Assembly (NCBI RefSeq): GCF_005484805.1
Contig: NZ_CP039432.1
Coordinates: forward strand, 2,790,001-2,854,000
Source of the DNA: Rhodococcus sp. SGAir0479
GTDB lineage: Bacteria > Actinomycetota > Actinomycetes > Mycobacteriales > Mycobacteriaceae
Reading direction: 5' to 3'
Length of the DNA: 64,000 nucleotides
In this document: one piece after another, positions 32,689 to 42,244 of the stretch
How positions within the stretch are numbered: the first letter of the stretch is position 1
Layout of the letters: every line of letters starts with the position of its first letter
Notes under the pieces: model-generated
Told to the model about the DNA's origin: nothing
What the model saw: the letters and a program-made list of their open reading frames with translations, nothing else
The model's database searches: none
Made by a program: the position numbers and the translations under genes

Positions 32689-33491
32689 CAGCGGAACTGC
32701 ACGGTGACGGGCGCATGGTCCGACCAGCGCTCGGCGTAGGTGGCGGCGCGTTCGACGCGGGCCTCCTTCGCGCGGGCCGCCAGTGCGGGCGTGGTCAGGT
32801 GATAGTCGATGCGCCACCCGGCGTCGGTGTCGAACGCCTTGCCGCGGTACGACCACCACGAGTACGGCCCGTCGGTCTCCGGGTGCAGTTCCCGGACCAC
32901 GTCCACCCAAGCGCCGCCGGTCAGCAGCGCCGCGACCCACTCGCGCTCGCCCGGCAGGAACCCGGACTTCTTGAGGTTGCCCTTCCAGTTCTTGATGTCG
33001 CGCTCGGTGTGCGCGATGTTCCAGTCGCCGCACACCAGCACGTCACGGCCCGCGGCGCCGGCGGCCTCGGCGCTGCGCGTCAGGTGCGCCGCGAACGACG
33101 CCATGAAGCGTTCCTTCTGCTCCTGCTTGGGCGTCTCGGCCTCGCCGGTCGGCAGGTAGAGGCTGCCGACGGTGAGCGCGTCGAAGTCCGCCTCGATGTA
33201 GCGGCCCGCGTCGGCGAACTCGTCGTCGCCGAAGCCGATGCGCACCGCGTCGGCGGGGCGCCGCGACAGCACCGCCACGCCGTTGCGGCCCTTCGCCGAC
33301 GGTTCCGCCGACGCCACGTGCCAGCCGGCGTCGAGGGCGGGCGCCAGGGTCTCGTGCAGTTGCTTGTCGGACGCCCGCGTCTCCTGCAGGCAGACGACGT
33401 CGGCCTGGGAGCCGGTGAGCCAGTGGAGCAGGCCCTTGCGGGCGGCGGCGCGGACGCCGTTGACGTTGACGGTGGTGATGATGTGCGGCAC
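32688..33491 (-). CDS. xthA: Exodeoxyribonuclease III / AP endonuclease
   Basis: An endonuclease/exonuclease/phosphatase-fold enzyme that cuts at abasic sites in base-excision repair. 267 residues. Motifs in order: TVNVNGVRAAARKGL (about residues 7-21), the metal Glu in CLQETRASDKQ (about 34-44), GRNGVAVLS, LYLPTGE, the catalytic Asp-Asn of GDWNIAH (about 147-153), WRIDYHL (about 222-228) and the catalytic His in SDHAPV. GTG 33491 gives the family N-terminus; upstream frame to 34127 is only a shadow of the MFS gene. Its stop overlaps the RNase start, an odd operon partner for a repair gene. Confidence 0.92.
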
Positions 33492-33511
33492 GCGGAGAAC
33501 CGTAGCGGACG

Positions 33512-34711
33512 CTACCGACGCGCCGTCACCACCGCGACGGCCAGTACCGCCAGGCCCGCAGCCGCGAGCGCCGACCCGACCAGCGCCGGCGCGGTGTACC
33601 CGAACCCGGCCGCGATGACCGCGCCGCCGATCCATGCGCCGAACGCGTTCGCGATGTTGAGCGCCGAGTGGTTGAGCGCGGCGGCCAGGGTCTGCGCGTC
33701 CGCCGCGACGTCCATCAGCCGGGTCTGCAGACCCGGCACCAACGCCGAGCCCGCGGCGGCGACGAGGAACAGCACCACCATCGCGGTGTACGGGTTGTGC
33801 GCGGCGACCGCGAAGAGGGCGAGCAGTCCGACGAGCGCCCCGAGCATCGTGAACAGTCCGGACGTCAGCGCCCGGTCGGCCAGGCGTCCGCCCAGCACGT
33901 TGCCGACGACCATGCCGAGGCCGTAGACCATGAGGGCGACCGGGATCAGCGCCTCGGGCAGTCCCGCGACGTCGGTCATCGTCCAGCCCACGTACGTGTA
34001 GACGGCGAACATTCCGCCGAATCCGACGGTGCCGATCACGAGGGTGAGCCACACCTGCCCGCGCCGCAGCGCCGCGAGTTCGGTCCGCGGATCGGTGGTG
34101 CGGACGTCGCGCAGTGCGGGCACCCACGCCGTGACGGCCGCGACGGTGAGCGCCCCGATCAGGGCGACGACGGCGAATGCACTGCGCCAGCCGAGTCCCT
34201 GCCCGATCCAGGTGGCTGCCGGCACTCCCACGACGTTGGCGATCGCGAGCCCGCTCATGACCGTCGCGACGGCCTTGGCCCGCCTCCCGGGCCCGGCGAG
34301 GTGGGCGGCGACCAGCGACGCCACCCCGAAGTAGGCGCCGTGCGGCAGGCCGGCGACGAAGCGGGCCACCAGCAGTCCGCCGTAGTTCGGCGCGACGATG
34401 GTGGCGGCGTTGCCCACCGTGAACGCGACCATGAGCGCGATCAGCAGCGTCTTACGCGGCATCCTCGCCGTCAGTGCCGCGATCACCGGGGCGCCGACCA
34501 CGACGCCGAGGGCGTACGCGGTGATGACGTGTCCCGCGGTGGGCTCGGAGATGTCCAGGCCCCCGGCGATCTGCGGCAGCAGTCCCATCGCGACGAACTC
34601 GGTGGTGCCGATGCCGAACCCGCCCATGGCGAGCGCGAGCATCGCGCGCCGGCGCCCGGAGGACGGGAGGTCTGCGGCGACGGACGAGGGAGCGGTGGCC
34701 GAGACGGTCAA
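33512..34711 (-). CDS. Major facilitator superfamily transporter (DHA1 family, AraJ/CmlR-like)
   Basis: A 399-residue drug:H+ antiporter-type exporter with twelve predicted spans. GFGIGTTEFVAMGLLPQIA (about residues 31-49) is the first-span signature of the AraJ/CmlR branch. Motif A-like LTARMPRKTLLI (about 80-91) and motif C-like GLAIANVVGVPAATWIG (about 153-169) follow. Relatives export arabinose, chloramphenicol or purine analogues; substrate unknown. No regulator lies beside it. ATG 34711. Confidence 0.86.
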   Translation of the reverse strand: MTVSATAPSSVAADLPSSGRRRAMLALAMGGFGIGTTEFVAMGLLPQIAGGLDISEPTAGHVITAYALGVVVGAPVIAALTARMPRKTLLIALMVAFTVGNAATIVAPNYGGLLVARFVAGLPHGAYFGVASLVAAHLAGPGRRAKAVATVMSGLAIANVVGVPAATWIGQGLGWRSAFAVVALIGALTVAAVTAWVPALRDVRTTDPRTELAALRRGQVWLTLVIGTVGFGGMFAVYTYVGWTMTDVAGLPEALIPVALMVYGLGMVVGNVLGGRLADRALTSGLFTMLGALVGLLALFAVAAHNPYTAMVVLFLVAAAGSALVPGLQTRLMDVAADAQTLAAALNHSALNIANAFGAWIGGAVIAAGFGYTAPALVGSALAAAGLAVLAVAVVTARR

Positions 34712-34804
34712 GAGCAGTGGAGCCTTCCGAGCACGGTACGAAACGAACGACGATCGAGCGGGCGCGAGTCGAACGCGCGACGCCCGAGGGTAGTGGAGAA
34801 AGGG

Positions 34805-34839
34805 AAACGGGACGTTCCCGTGAGGGGAACGTCCCGTTT
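34805..34839. terminator. 15-bp hairpin, terminator of icd
   Basis: AAACGGGACGTTCCC (34805-34819) pairs perfectly with 34825-34839 across a 5-nt loop. It starts 18 bp past the icd stop on the minus strand. Read leftward the stem ends CCCGTTT followed by CCCTTTCTCC, a modest T-rich tail. It also separates icd from the MFS gene. Confidence 0.8.
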
Positions 34840-34857
34840 ACCGTGCGGAGCGACGCT

Positions 34858-36075
34858 TTACGCGCGCGCCTTCTGCAGGTTCTCGTCGAGGGTCGCGAGG
34901 AACTCCTCGGTGGTCTGCCAACCCTGGTCCGGGCCCACCAGCAGTGCGAGGTCCTTGGTCATCTGACCGTTCTCGACGGTCTTGATGACGACGTCCTCGA
35001 GCTGCTGCGCGAACTCGATCAGCTCAGGGGTGTTGTCCAGCTTGCCGCGGTGCTCGAGACCACGGGTCCAGGCGAAGATCGACGCGATCGGGTTGGTCGA
35101 CGTCGGCTTGCCCTGCTGGTGCTGACGGTAGTGGCGCGTGACGGTGCCGTGCGCGGCCTCGGCCTCGACGGTCTTGCCGTCCGGCGTCATCAGCACGGAG
35201 GTCATCAGGCCCAGCGAGCCGTAGCCCTGCGCGACGGTGTCGGACTGGACGTCGCCGTCGTAGTTCTTGCAGGCCCAGACGTAGCCGCCCTCCCACTTGA
35301 GCGAGGAGGCGACCATGTCGTCGATGAGGCGGTGCTCGTAGGTGAGGCCCGCGGCGTCGAACTCCGCCTTGAACTCCTCCTCGTACACGCGCTGGAACTC
35401 GTCCTTGAACATGCCGTCGTAGGCCTTGAGGATCGTGTTCTTGGTCGACAGGTAGACCGGGTAGTTCTGCTGCAGGCCGTAGGACAGAGAGGCCCGCGCG
35501 AAGTCCTGGATGGACTTCTTGAAGTTGTACATACCCATGACGACGCCGCCGTCCTCGGGCATGCGCACGACCTCGTGCTGGATCGGCTCGGAGCCGTCCT
35601 CCGGCGTGAAGGTGAGGGTGACGGTGCCGGCCTGGTGGACCTTGAAGTCGGTGGCGCGGTACTGGTCACCGAACGCGTGACGGCCGACGATGACCGGCTT
35701 GGTCCAGCCCGGCACCAGACGCGGCACGTTCGAGATCAGGATCGGGGCACGGAAGATGGTGCCGCCCAGGATGTTACGGATGGTGCCGTTCGGGGAACGC
35801 CACATCTTCTTCAGGCCGAATTCCTCGACCCGGGCCTCGTCCGGGGTGATCGTCGCGCACTTGACGCCGACGCCGTGCCGCTTGATCGCCTCTGCAGCGT
35901 CGATGGTCACCTGGTCGTCGGTGGCATCGCGATGCTCGATCCCCAGGTCGTAGTACTCCAGATCGACATCCAGGTACGGATGGATCAGCTTGTCTTTGAT
36001 GAACTGCCAGATGATGCGAGTCATCTCGTCGCCGTCGAGTTCGACGACCTTGCCTTCGACCTTGATCTTGGACAT
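34858..36075 (-). CDS. icd: Isocitrate dehydrogenase, NADP-dependent (homodimeric type)
   Basis: Converts isocitrate and NADP+ to 2-oxoglutarate, CO2 and NADPH in the TCA cycle. 405 residues, the eukaryotic-like dimeric type (M. tuberculosis Icd1, Rv3339c). [13 protein letters not shown] (about residues 11-23) starts the fold. [20 protein letters not shown] (about 91-110) binds isocitrate phospho-site residues, and [11 protein letters not shown]-like [11 protein letters not shown] carries the metal Asp (about 275). [13 protein letters not shown] (about 306-318) and [18 protein letters not shown] bind NADP. ATG 36075 with AGGAGGA 12 nt upstream. Confidence 0.95.
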   Translation of the reverse strand: MSKIKVEGKVVELDGDEMTRIIWQFIKDKLIHPYLDVDLEYYDLGIEHRDATDDQVTIDAAEAIKRHGVGVKCATITPDEARVEEFGLKKMWRSPNGTIRNILGGTIFRAPILISNVPRLVPGWTKPVIVGRHAFGDQYRATDFKVHQAGTVTLTFTPEDGSEPIQHEVVRMPEDGGVVMGMYNFKKSIQDFARASLSYGLQQNYPVYLSTKNTILKAYDGMFKDEFQRVYEEEFKAEFDAAGLTYEHRLIDDMVASSLKWEGGYVWACKNYDGDVQSDTVAQGYGSLGLMTSVLMTPDGKTVEAEAAHGTVTRHYRQHQQGKPTSTNPIASIFAWTRGLEHRGKLDNTPELIEFAQQLEDVVIKTVENGQMTKDLALLVGPDQGWQTTEEFLATLDENLQKARA

Positions 36076-36277
36076 GGGGGCTTCGCGTCCTCCTAGGAAG
36101 TTTCCCTGGTTCCGTTCCCTGCGTACTGGGGTGCGCAGATCACTTTGTGAGTGACCCCGCCAACGGTTCAATTATCAAACGTATCCGGTTCGGATCGCCC
36201 CTGTCAGGCCGACCCAAACATGACGAGCGTACTGCTATCCGAGACGGAGGCAACCACTGGGCCGAAAACCGCTCACC

Positions 36278-37687
36278 CTACCGCTCGGTAACCTCGGGCC
36301 GGTGCGGCGAGGGGGTCCGGGTCCGCGCCGCGTGCGCCGGCCGCGCCCAGCGGCGGTGGGCCACGGCCAGCAGCACCAGCCACACGGCGCCCACCACCAG
36401 CGCCACCCGGCTGTCGGCGTCGAACGCCAGCAGCGCGATCACGAACACCAGGAAGCCGATCGCGACCAGCTGTCCGTACGGCCAGAACGGCACCGGGAAC
36501 TTCAGCGCGGCGGCCGCCGCGGGGTCCATCCGCCGGCGCGAGCGGTACTGCGCGAGCAGGATCATCAGCCACACGAAGACGGTCGCGAAGGTCGCGATGG
36601 ACGCGATCACCAGGAAGACCCGATCGGGTATCGCGTAGTTGAGCAGGACACCGAGCAGCAGCGCGGCGATCATGACGATGACCGTCATCCACGGCACCCC
36701 GCTGCGCGAGACCCGTCCCATCACCGCGGGCGCCTGGCCGCGCTGCGCCATGCCGTACATCATGCGGCCGGCGCCGAAGATGTCGCTGTTGATCGCGGAC
36801 AGTGCGGCGGAGATGACGACCACGTTCAACACCGCCGCGGCCGGCCCGAGACCGAGGCCCTCGAAGATCTGCACGAAGGGGCTGCCCTCGGAACCGATCG
36901 TCTGCCACGGACTGATCGCCATGATCACCGCCAGCGTGAGCACGTAGAACACGATGATCCGGACCGGCACCGTGTTGATCGCCCGAGGGATCGTGCGCTC
37001 GGGATCCTCGGCTTCGCCCGCGGTGATACCGATGATCTCCGTACCACCGAATGCGAACATCACGATCGCGAAGCATCCGACGAAGCCGCCGAGCCCGGTC
37101 GGGAAGAAGCCTCCCTCGCTCCACAGGTTCGACACGCCCTCGCCGGTGTCGTGCAGGCCGAACCCGAAGACGAGGACGGCGACACCGGCCGCGATCATCG
37201 CCACGATGGCGACGATCTTGACGATCGTGAGCCAGAACTCCACCTCGCCGAACACCTTGACGCTCAGCAGGTTGACGGCGCCGACGAAGAAGATGACGGC
37301 CAGCACCCAGATCCACCGCGGCACGTCCGGGAACCAGAACCCCATGTAGACGCCGAATGCCGTCACGTCGGCCAGGCAGACCACGACCATCTCGAACGTG
37401 TAGGTCCACCCCGTCGCGAAGCCGGCGAGCGGGCCCAGGTGCCGGGTGGCGTATTCCCCGAACGAGCCCGACACCGGGTCGCTGACGGCCATCTCGCCGA
37501 GCGCACGGAGCACGATGTAGATCACCGCCCCGCCGATCAGATAGGCCAGCAGCACCGACGGCCCCGCCCGGTCGATGGCCTCCGCGGAACCGTAGAAGAG
37601 CCCGGTACCGATGGCGGACCCGAGGGCGATGAAACGGATGTGGCGGGCCGTGAGACCTCGGGTCAGCACCGAGGTGGTGTCTTTCAC
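36278..37687 (-). CDS. Amino-acid permease, AAT/APC family (proline- or GABA-permease-like)
   Basis: A proton-coupled amino-acid transporter of 469 residues with twelve spans. The first span has the APC signature [20 protein letters not shown] (about 15-34), where the unwound GSAIGTG segment binds the amino-acid backbone. [22 protein letters not shown] (about 212-233) is the conserved loop of the family. The C-terminus is Arg/Pro-rich. GTG 37687 has GGGAG 7 nt upstream; the frame runs on to 37849 without a better site. It diverges from the metZ riboswitch leader. Substrate (Pro, GABA, Lys or aromatic) cannot be told. Confidence 0.87.
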   Translation of the reverse strand: MKDTTSVLTRGLTARHIRFIALGSAIGTGLFYGSAEAIDRAGPSVLLAYLIGGAVIYIVLRALGEMAVSDPVSGSFGEYATRHLGPLAGFATGWTYTFEMVVVCLADVTAFGVYMGFWFPDVPRWIWVLAVIFFVGAVNLLSVKVFGEVEFWLTIVKIVAIVAMIAAGVAVLVFGFGLHDTGEGVSNLWSEGGFFPTGLGGFVGCFAIVMFAFGGTEIIGITAGEAEDPERTIPRAINTVPVRIIVFYVLTLAVIMAISPWQTIGSEGSPFVQIFEGLGLGPAAAVLNVVVISAALSAINSDIFGAGRMMYGMAQRGQAPAVMGRVSRSGVPWMTVIVMIAALLLGVLLNYAIPDRVFLVIASIATFATVFVWLMILLAQYRSRRRMDPAAAAALKFPVPFWPYGQLVAIGFLVFVIALLAFDADSRVALVVGAVWLVLLAVAHRRWARPAHAARTRTPSPHRPEVTER

Positions 37688-37798
37688 GATCGAACTCCCT
37701 GTCTGTGCGTGCCCACCGAGTTTGCCTGCCACGTCCTTTTCGACCTTCCTGCCCGCCCTCCTTCCAACCGCACGGTCGATACCGCTACTATCGGCGGA

Positions 37799-37901
37799 GG
37801 TCATGAGTGCCAGCGTCAAGCCCCGGCTCGCTGGTCGGCAACCCTCCAACCGCGGTGGGGTGCCCCGGGTGATGACCAGGTCTTCCGGCGAGAGCCGGAG
37901 G
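37799..37901 (+). promoter_or_regulatory. SAM riboswitch, SAM-IV type, upstream of metZ
   Basis: The S-adenosylmethionine aptamer fold of the SAM-I/SAM-IV clan is visible. P1 is GGTCAT (37799-37804) with ATGACC (37872-37877). P2 is CCAGCG (37810-37815) with CGCTGG (37829-37834), enclosing the conserved TCAAGCCCCGGCT loop. Next come GTCGGCAACC, the P3 arm with GGTGGGG, and the core GCCCCGGGTGATGACC. A 9-bp hairpin directly 3' of P1 (37881-37901, TCTTCCGGC...GCCGGAGGA) fits P5 of SAM-IV, the actinobacterial class. High SAM should lower metZ-metX expression. The class is from structure and lineage, not from a covariance search. Confidence 0.88.
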
Positions 37902-37909
37902 ACAAGCGC

Positions 37910-37929
37910 GGGTCCGCTGGGACGGACCC
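37910..37929 (+). promoter_or_regulatory. Hairpin between riboswitch and leader ORF
   Basis: GGGTCCG (37910-37916) and CGGACCC (37923-37929) form a 7-bp stem with a 6-nt loop just after the riboswitch. No T-run follows, so it may be part of the expression platform or a Rho-type/pausing element rather than a simple terminator. Confidence 0.5.
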
Positions 37930-37962
37930 ACTGACCGGGCCATGCCCCACCGGAGGTTCATC

Positions 37963-37983
37963 ATGTGTTGTTGTCACGAGTAG
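37963..37983 (+). CDS. Cysteine-rich leader peptide (6 residues) of metZ
   Basis: A minimal ORF ATG-TGT-TGT-TGT-CAC-GAG-TAG, peptide MCCCHE. GGAGG (37952-37956) sits 6 nt before the ATG, an ideal spacing. Three successive Cys codons in 6 are far from random in this GC-rich genome (TGT is the rarer Cys codon). It lies after the SAM riboswitch and 78 bp before the metZ ATG. Polycysteine upstream ORFs are known in mycobacteria as cysteine-responsive attenuators of sulfur genes. ACCGG (37949-37953), which overlaps the ribosome-binding site, can pair with CCGGT (37984-37988) just past the stop, so a ribosome halted on the Cys codons would change folding. Function is inferred. Confidence 0.62.
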   Translation: MCCCHE

Positions 37984-38061
37984 CCGGTCCCCCGAGCGCG
38001 CGCCTGCCGCTGCGCACCCTCTCATCTGCCGAACACTTCCCGAACCTGGAGTAGACGACTC

Positions 38062-39376
38062 ATGACCGAAATCACGGACGCCGCGACCGACCCGACGGCC
38101 GACTGGAGCTTCGAGACCAAGCAGGTCCACGCCGGCCAGTTGCCCGACGGCACCACCAACGCGCGTGCACTGCCGATCTTACCAGACCACGTCGTACACG
38201 TTCAACAGCACCGACCACGCGGCCGCACTGTTCGGCCTGGCCGAGCCCGGCAACATCTACACCCGCATCATGAACCCGACGCAGGATGCCGTCGAACAGC
38301 GTATCGCCGCGCTCGAGGGCGGCGTCGCGGCCCTGCTGCTCGCGTCCGGCCAGGCCGCCGAGACCTTCGCGATCCTCAACCTCGCCGAGTCGGGCGACCA
38401 CATCGTGTCGAGCCCGCGCCTGTACGGCGGCACGTACAACCTGTTCCACTACTCGCTGCGCAAGCTGGGCATCGAGGTCTCGTTCGTCGAGGACCCGGAC
38501 GACATCGAGCAGTGGCGCGCCGCCGTCCGCCCCAACACCAAGGCGTTCTACGGCGAGTCGATCTCCAACCCCCGCAACGACATCCTCGACATCCCGGGGA
38601 TCGCGCAGGTGGCGCACGAGAACGGCATCCCGCTGATCGTCGACAACACCGTCGCGAGCCCGTACCTGATCCGTCCGTTCGAGCACGGCGCCGACATCGT
38701 CGTCCACTCGGCCACCAAGTACCTCGGCGGCCACGGCACCGCGGTCGCCGGTGTGATCGTCGACGGCGGCACGTTCGACTGGACCCAGGGCCGGCACACC
38801 AACTTCACGACCGCCGACCCGAGCTACCACGGCGTGGTCTACGCCGACCTCGGCGCGCCGGCGTTCGCACTCAAGGCGCGCGTGCAGCTGCTGCGCGATC
38901 TCGGCTCGGCCATCTCGCCGTTCAACGCGTTCCTCATCTCGCAGGGCATCGAGACGCTGAGCCTGCGGATGGAGCGCCACGTCGCCAACGCGAAGGCGGT
39001 CGCCGAGTACCTCGAGGCCCGCCCGGAGGTCGCGTCGGTCTCGTACGCCGGTCTGCCGTCGTCGCCGTGGCACGAGCGTGCCAAGACGATCGCTCCGCGC
39101 GGCACCGGCGCGATCGTCGCGTTCGAGCTCGCCGGTGGTGTCGACGCGGGCAAGAAGTTCGTCAACGCGCTCACGCTGCACAGCCACGTCGCCAACATCG
39201 GTGACGTGCGCTCGCTGGTGATCCACCCGGCGTCGACCACCCACTCGCAGCTCACCCCCGAGGAGCAGCTCGCTTCGGGTGTGACTCCGGGTCTCGTCCG
39301 CCTCGCCGTGGGCATCGAGGGACTCGACGACATCATCGCCGACCTCGAAGCCGGTTTCGCGGCGGCGGCATCTTGA
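38062..39376 (+). pseudogene. metZ: O-acetylhomoserine (thiol)-lyase / O-succinylhomoserine sulfhydrylase, frameshifted by one extra T
   Basis: Forms homocysteine from activated homoserine and sulfide; PLP-dependent Cys/Met metabolism family. From ATG 38062 (GGAG 10 nt upstream) the protein reads family-like to Ile39, then loses frame at ATCTTACCAG (38176-38185). Removing one T (38179 or 38180) restores IYQTTSYTFNSTDHAAALFG and gives 437 residues. The downstream frame is intact: Tyr/Arg in NIYTRIMNPT, ASGQAAETFA, SPRLYGGTYNLF, PLIVDNTVASPYL, SATKYLGGH with the PLP Lys, and [11 protein letters not shown]. It could be expressed from GTG 38165 but without the N-terminal arm or a ribosome-binding site. 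A read error is as likely as mutation. Overlaps metX by 4 bp. Equivalent to Rv3340. Confidence 0.85.
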
Positions 39377-40518
39377 CCGTCAGCTCCGTTCGCAACGCCC
39401 GTCCGGCCGGATTCCCTCCGCCGGACGGGCAGTTGGGCTTCGTCCACATCGGCTCGGTGCAACTCGAGAACGGTGCGGTGGTGCCCGACGTCACGCTCGG
39501 CGTCCAGCGGTGGGGTGAGCTGTCCACCGAGCGGGACAACGTGATCCTGATCGAGCACGCCCTCACGGGCGACTCGCACGTGAGCGGTCCCGCCGACGAC
39601 GAGCACCCCTCCCCCGGCTGGTGGGACGGCATGATCGGGCCGGGCGCGCCGATCGACACCGACGAGTGGTGCGTGCTCGCCACCAACGTGCTCGGCGGCT
39701 GCCGCGGCTCCACCGGCCCCGGATCGCTGGCCGCGGACGGCAACTACTGGGGTTCGCGATTCCCGGAGATCACGATCCGCGATCAGGTGACCGCCGAGGT
39801 CGCGCTGGCGGATCTGCTCGGCATCGAGCGTCTCGCCGCCGTCGTCGGCGGATCGATGGGCGGCATGCGGACCCTCGAGTGGATCATCGGGTACCCCGAC
39901 CGGGTCGCCGCGGCCCTGGTTCTCGCGGTGGGCGCCCGCGCCACCGCCGACCAGATCGGCACCCAGACCACCCAGATGCAGATCATCAAGAGCGATCCCG
40001 ACTGGCAGGGCGGCGACTACCACGGCACGGGCCGGGTCCCGCGCACCGGACTGGGCCTGGCCCGCCGGATCGCGCACCTGACGTACCGCACCGAGGGCGA
40101 ACTGGATTCGCGCTTCGCCAACACCCATCAGGACGGCGAGAACCCTTGGAGCGGTGGCCGTTACGCCGTCCAGAGTTATCTCGACCATCAGGCCGACAAG
40201 CTCGTCGGCCGGTTCGATCCCGGCACCTACGTGCTGCTGAGCGAGGCGATGAACCGGCACGACGTCGGTCGCGGCCGCGGCGGTGTGGCCGCGGCGCTGG
40301 CCTCGACGGACGTGCCGGTGGTCGTCGGCGGTGTCGACTCCGATCGGCTGTACCCGCTGCGGCTGCAGCAGGAACTCGCGGACGGGCTGCCCGGCTGCGA
40401 CGGACTGCGCGTGCTCGAGTCGAAGGACGGCCACGACGGCTTCCTCACCGAGGCCGACGCGGTGGCCGAGCTGCTGAAGGAGACGATGGAGCTGTCGCGG
40501 GCGGCGCGCCGCAACTAG
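39373..40518 (+). CDS. metX: Homoserine O-acetyltransferase
   Basis: Acetylates homoserine with acetyl-CoA, making the substrate of MetZ. 381 residues, alpha/beta hydrolase fold. [14 protein letters not shown] (about residues 56-69) is the oxyanion loop, the nucleophile Ser is in [13 protein letters not shown] (about 157-169), and the Asp and His are in GVDSDRLYP (about 317-325) and SKDGHDGFL (about 352-360). The TTG start lies inside the metZ stop (TTGA), so it depends on translation through metZ. The metZ frameshift therefore matters for metX expression too. Equivalent to Rv3341 (metA). Confidence 0.93.
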   Translation: MTVSSVRNARPAGFPPPDGQLGFVHIGSVQLENGAVVPDVTLGVQRWGELSTERDNVILIEHALTGDSHVSGPADDEHPSPGWWDGMIGPGAPIDTDEWCVLATNVLGGCRGSTGPGSLAADGNYWGSRFPEITIRDQVTAEVALADLLGIERLAAVVGGSMGGMRTLEWIIGYPDRVAAALVLAVGARATADQIGTQTTQMQIIKSDPDWQGGDYHGTGRVPRTGLGLARRIAHLTYRTEGELDSRFANTHQDGENPWSGGRYAVQSYLDHQADKLVGRFDPGTYVLLSEAMNRHDVGRGRGGVAAALASTDVPVVVGGVDSDRLYPLRLQQELADGLPGCDGLRVLESKDGHDGFLTEADAVAELLKETMELSRAARRN

Positions 40519-40548
40519 CCGGCCCACGCCCGCGTCAGTACACCCGGG

Positions 40549-40824
40549 TCAGTCGGTCCCGAGCGGATCGATCGACGTCGCGAGCGCGATGATCGCGGCC
40601 CCCACGACGGTCATCGCCGTCACGTCGAAGCCTCGGCCTCGCACCGCGAGCAAACCCACCCGATCGGGTGAGACCACGGCACGCAGGAACGCGGCGACCA
40701 GCATGGCGCCCCCGAGAACGAGGGCGCCGCGCCGCCAGCGGTCGGCCAGGACCAGCCCGAAGGCGCCCGCCACCACGAGGACGACGAGCACCATCGGCAG
40801 GTTCCTGCGCACGAACTGCGTCAC
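40549..40824 (-). CDS. DUF3017 small membrane protein
   Basis: A 91-residue protein with three spans (about 9-27, 32-48 and 65-84) separated by short basic loops (DRWRRG, SPDRVG, RGRGFD). It is the DUF3017 protein that follows folD in most Mycobacteriales (Rv3355c). Ten bp after folD, so co-transcribed. No function is known. Confidence 0.85.
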   Translation of the reverse strand: MTQFVRRNLPMVLVVLVVAGAFGLVLADRWRRGALVLGGAMLVAAFLRAVVSPDRVGLLAVRGRGFDVTAMTVVGAAIIALATSIDPLGTD

Positions 40825-40834
40825 GCGCGAGAAC

Positions 40835-41704
40835 CTAGCCGCGCGAACCGGCGAGCTGCTCGGCCCGCTCCACGACGTTGGTCAGCAGGAACGCGCGCGT
40901 CAGCGGTCCGACACCACCGGGGTTCGGGGAGACGAATCCGGCGACCTCACGGACGTCGTCGGCGACGTCGCCGCGCAGCCCGTCGGCGGTGCGGCTGACA
41001 CCCACGTCGAGCACCGCGGCACCCGGCTTGACCATGTCGGCGGTGATCAGGCCCGGCACACCCGCTGCGGCGATCACGATGTCGGCCTGCCGAACCTGCG
41101 CCGCGAGGTCCCGAGTACCGGTGTGGCACAGCGTGACCGTCGCGTTCTCCGAACGCCGGGTCAGCAGCAGGCCGATGGGACGGCCGACCGTGACACCGCG
41201 GCCGACGACGGCGACGTGCGCGCCGGCGATCGGAACGTCGTAGCGGCGCAGCAGGTGCACGATGCCACGCGGCGTGCACGGCAGCGGGGCTTCCTTGCCC
41301 AGCACGAGCCGGCCCAGGTTGACCGGGTGCAGACCGTCGGCGTCCTTCTCGGGATCGATGCGCTCGAGGGCGGCGTTCTCGTCGAGGTGCTTGGGCAGAG
41401 GGAGCTGCACGATGTAGCCGGTGCACTCCGGGTTGGCGTTGAGTTCGTCGATCGTGGCCTCGAGCTCGGCCTGGGTGATGTCCGCGGGCAGGTCACGGCG
41501 GATCGAGGTGATGCCGACCTTGGCGCAGTCGTTGTGCTTGCCCCGCACGTATGCCGCCGAACCGGGGTCCTCACCGACGAGGACGGTGCCCAGACCGGGC
41601 GTGATGCCCTTCTCCTTCAGGGCCGCCACCCTGGCCTCGAGGTCGGTGAAAATCTCGTCGCGGGTTGCTTTGCCGTCCAGGATCGTTGCAGTCACGGCGA
41701 CCAT
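40835..41704 (-). CDS. folD: Methylenetetrahydrofolate dehydrogenase / cyclohydrolase
   Basis: Interconverts 5,10-methylene- and 10-formyl-tetrahydrofolate, using NADP. 289 residues. The catalytic Lys is in [14 protein letters not shown] (about residues 52-65), followed by [12 protein letters not shown] (about 97-108). [13 protein letters not shown] (about 121-133) and [11 protein letters not shown] bind folate. The NADP fold is [16 protein letters not shown] (about 165-180), and [16 protein letters not shown] (about 258-273) is the family end motif. ATG 41704 has GGAAC close upstream; GTG 41695 is a possible shorter start. Divergent from the GNAT gene by 22 bp. One-carbon supply fits the nearby methionine genes. 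Confidence 0.95.
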   Translation of the reverse strand: MVAVTATILDGKATRDEIFTDLEARVAALKEKGITPGLGTVLVGEDPGSAAYVRGKHNDCAKVGITSIRRDLPADITQAELEATIDELNANPECTGYIVQLPLPKHLDENAALERIDPEKDADGLHPVNLGRLVLGKEAPLPCTPRGIVHLLRRYDVPIAGAHVAVVGRGVTVGRPIGLLLTRRSENATVTLCHTGTRDLAAQVRQADIVIAAAGVPGLITADMVKPGAAVLDVGVSRTADGLRGDVADDVREVAGFVSPNPGGVGPLTRAFLLTNVVERAEQLAGSRG

Positions 41705-41726
41705 TGTTCCAGGCTAGGGTCGCTGC

Positions 41727-42233
41727 GTGACATCGGCTCCGGAACTTCGCGGTCCACGTGTCGTGCTGGCACCCGTCCAGCCCGCCCACCACGAGCGGTT
41801 GCGCGAGATCCATCGGCTCCCCGAAGTGAGCCGATGGTGGAAGGAACCGGCCGCGGACTGGCCGTCCGCGGACCCCGACACGGTGGCCTACGCGGTGGTC
41901 CTGGACGACCGCGTCGTGGGTTTCGCGCAGTGGTACCAGGAGTCGGACCCCGAGTACCGGCATGCCGGCATCGACCTGTTCCTCGACGGCGCGGTGCACG
42001 GACAGGGGCTGGGCACGGAGGTGGTGCGGCTGCTGGCGACGCACCTCGTCGACGAGCGGGGGTTCCATCGCCTCGTCATCGACCCGGAGGCCGCGAACTC
42101 CGCGGCGATCGCGTGCTACCGCAGGGTGGGATTCCGCGACGTCGGCGTCATGCGGGAGTACTGCCGGGGCGCCGACGGCGGGTGGCGGGACGGACTCATG
42201 ATGGATCTGCTCGCCCGCGAACTGATCCGTTGA
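41727..42233 (+). CDS. GNAT-family N-acetyltransferase (AAC(6')-like)
   Basis: A 168-residue acetyltransferase. It resembles the AAC(6')-type aminoglycoside/RimJ-like branch: VSRWWKEP (about 34-41), DRVVGFAQWYQESDPEYRHAGIDLFL, and the acetyl-CoA pyrophosphate loop VHGQGLGTEVVRLL (about 91-104), then AANSAAIACYRRVGF (about 124-138). Substrate is not predictable; intrinsic aminoglycoside acetylation is possible. GTG start, 22 bp from divergent folD. TAGGGT (41714-41719) could be its -10 with a very short leader. Confidence 0.8.
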   Translation: MTSAPELRGPRVVLAPVQPAHHERLREIHRLPEVSRWWKEPAADWPSADPDTVAYAVVLDDRVVGFAQWYQESDPEYRHAGIDLFLDGAVHGQGLGTEVVRLLATHLVDERGFHRLVIDPEAANSAAIACYRRVGFRDVGVMREYCRGADGGWRDGLMMDLLARELIR

Positions 42234-42244
42234 GCGAGTCGCGG

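Noticed and set aside
33502-33515. GTAGCG-GA-CGCTAC palindrome between xthA and the MFS gene
   Set aside because: Short, GC-rich and overlapping a stop codon; not distinguishable from chance or a weak terminator.
38072-40527. Two long minus-strand open frames opposite metZ and metX
   Set aside because: No motifs; complementary strand encodes the conserved enzymes.
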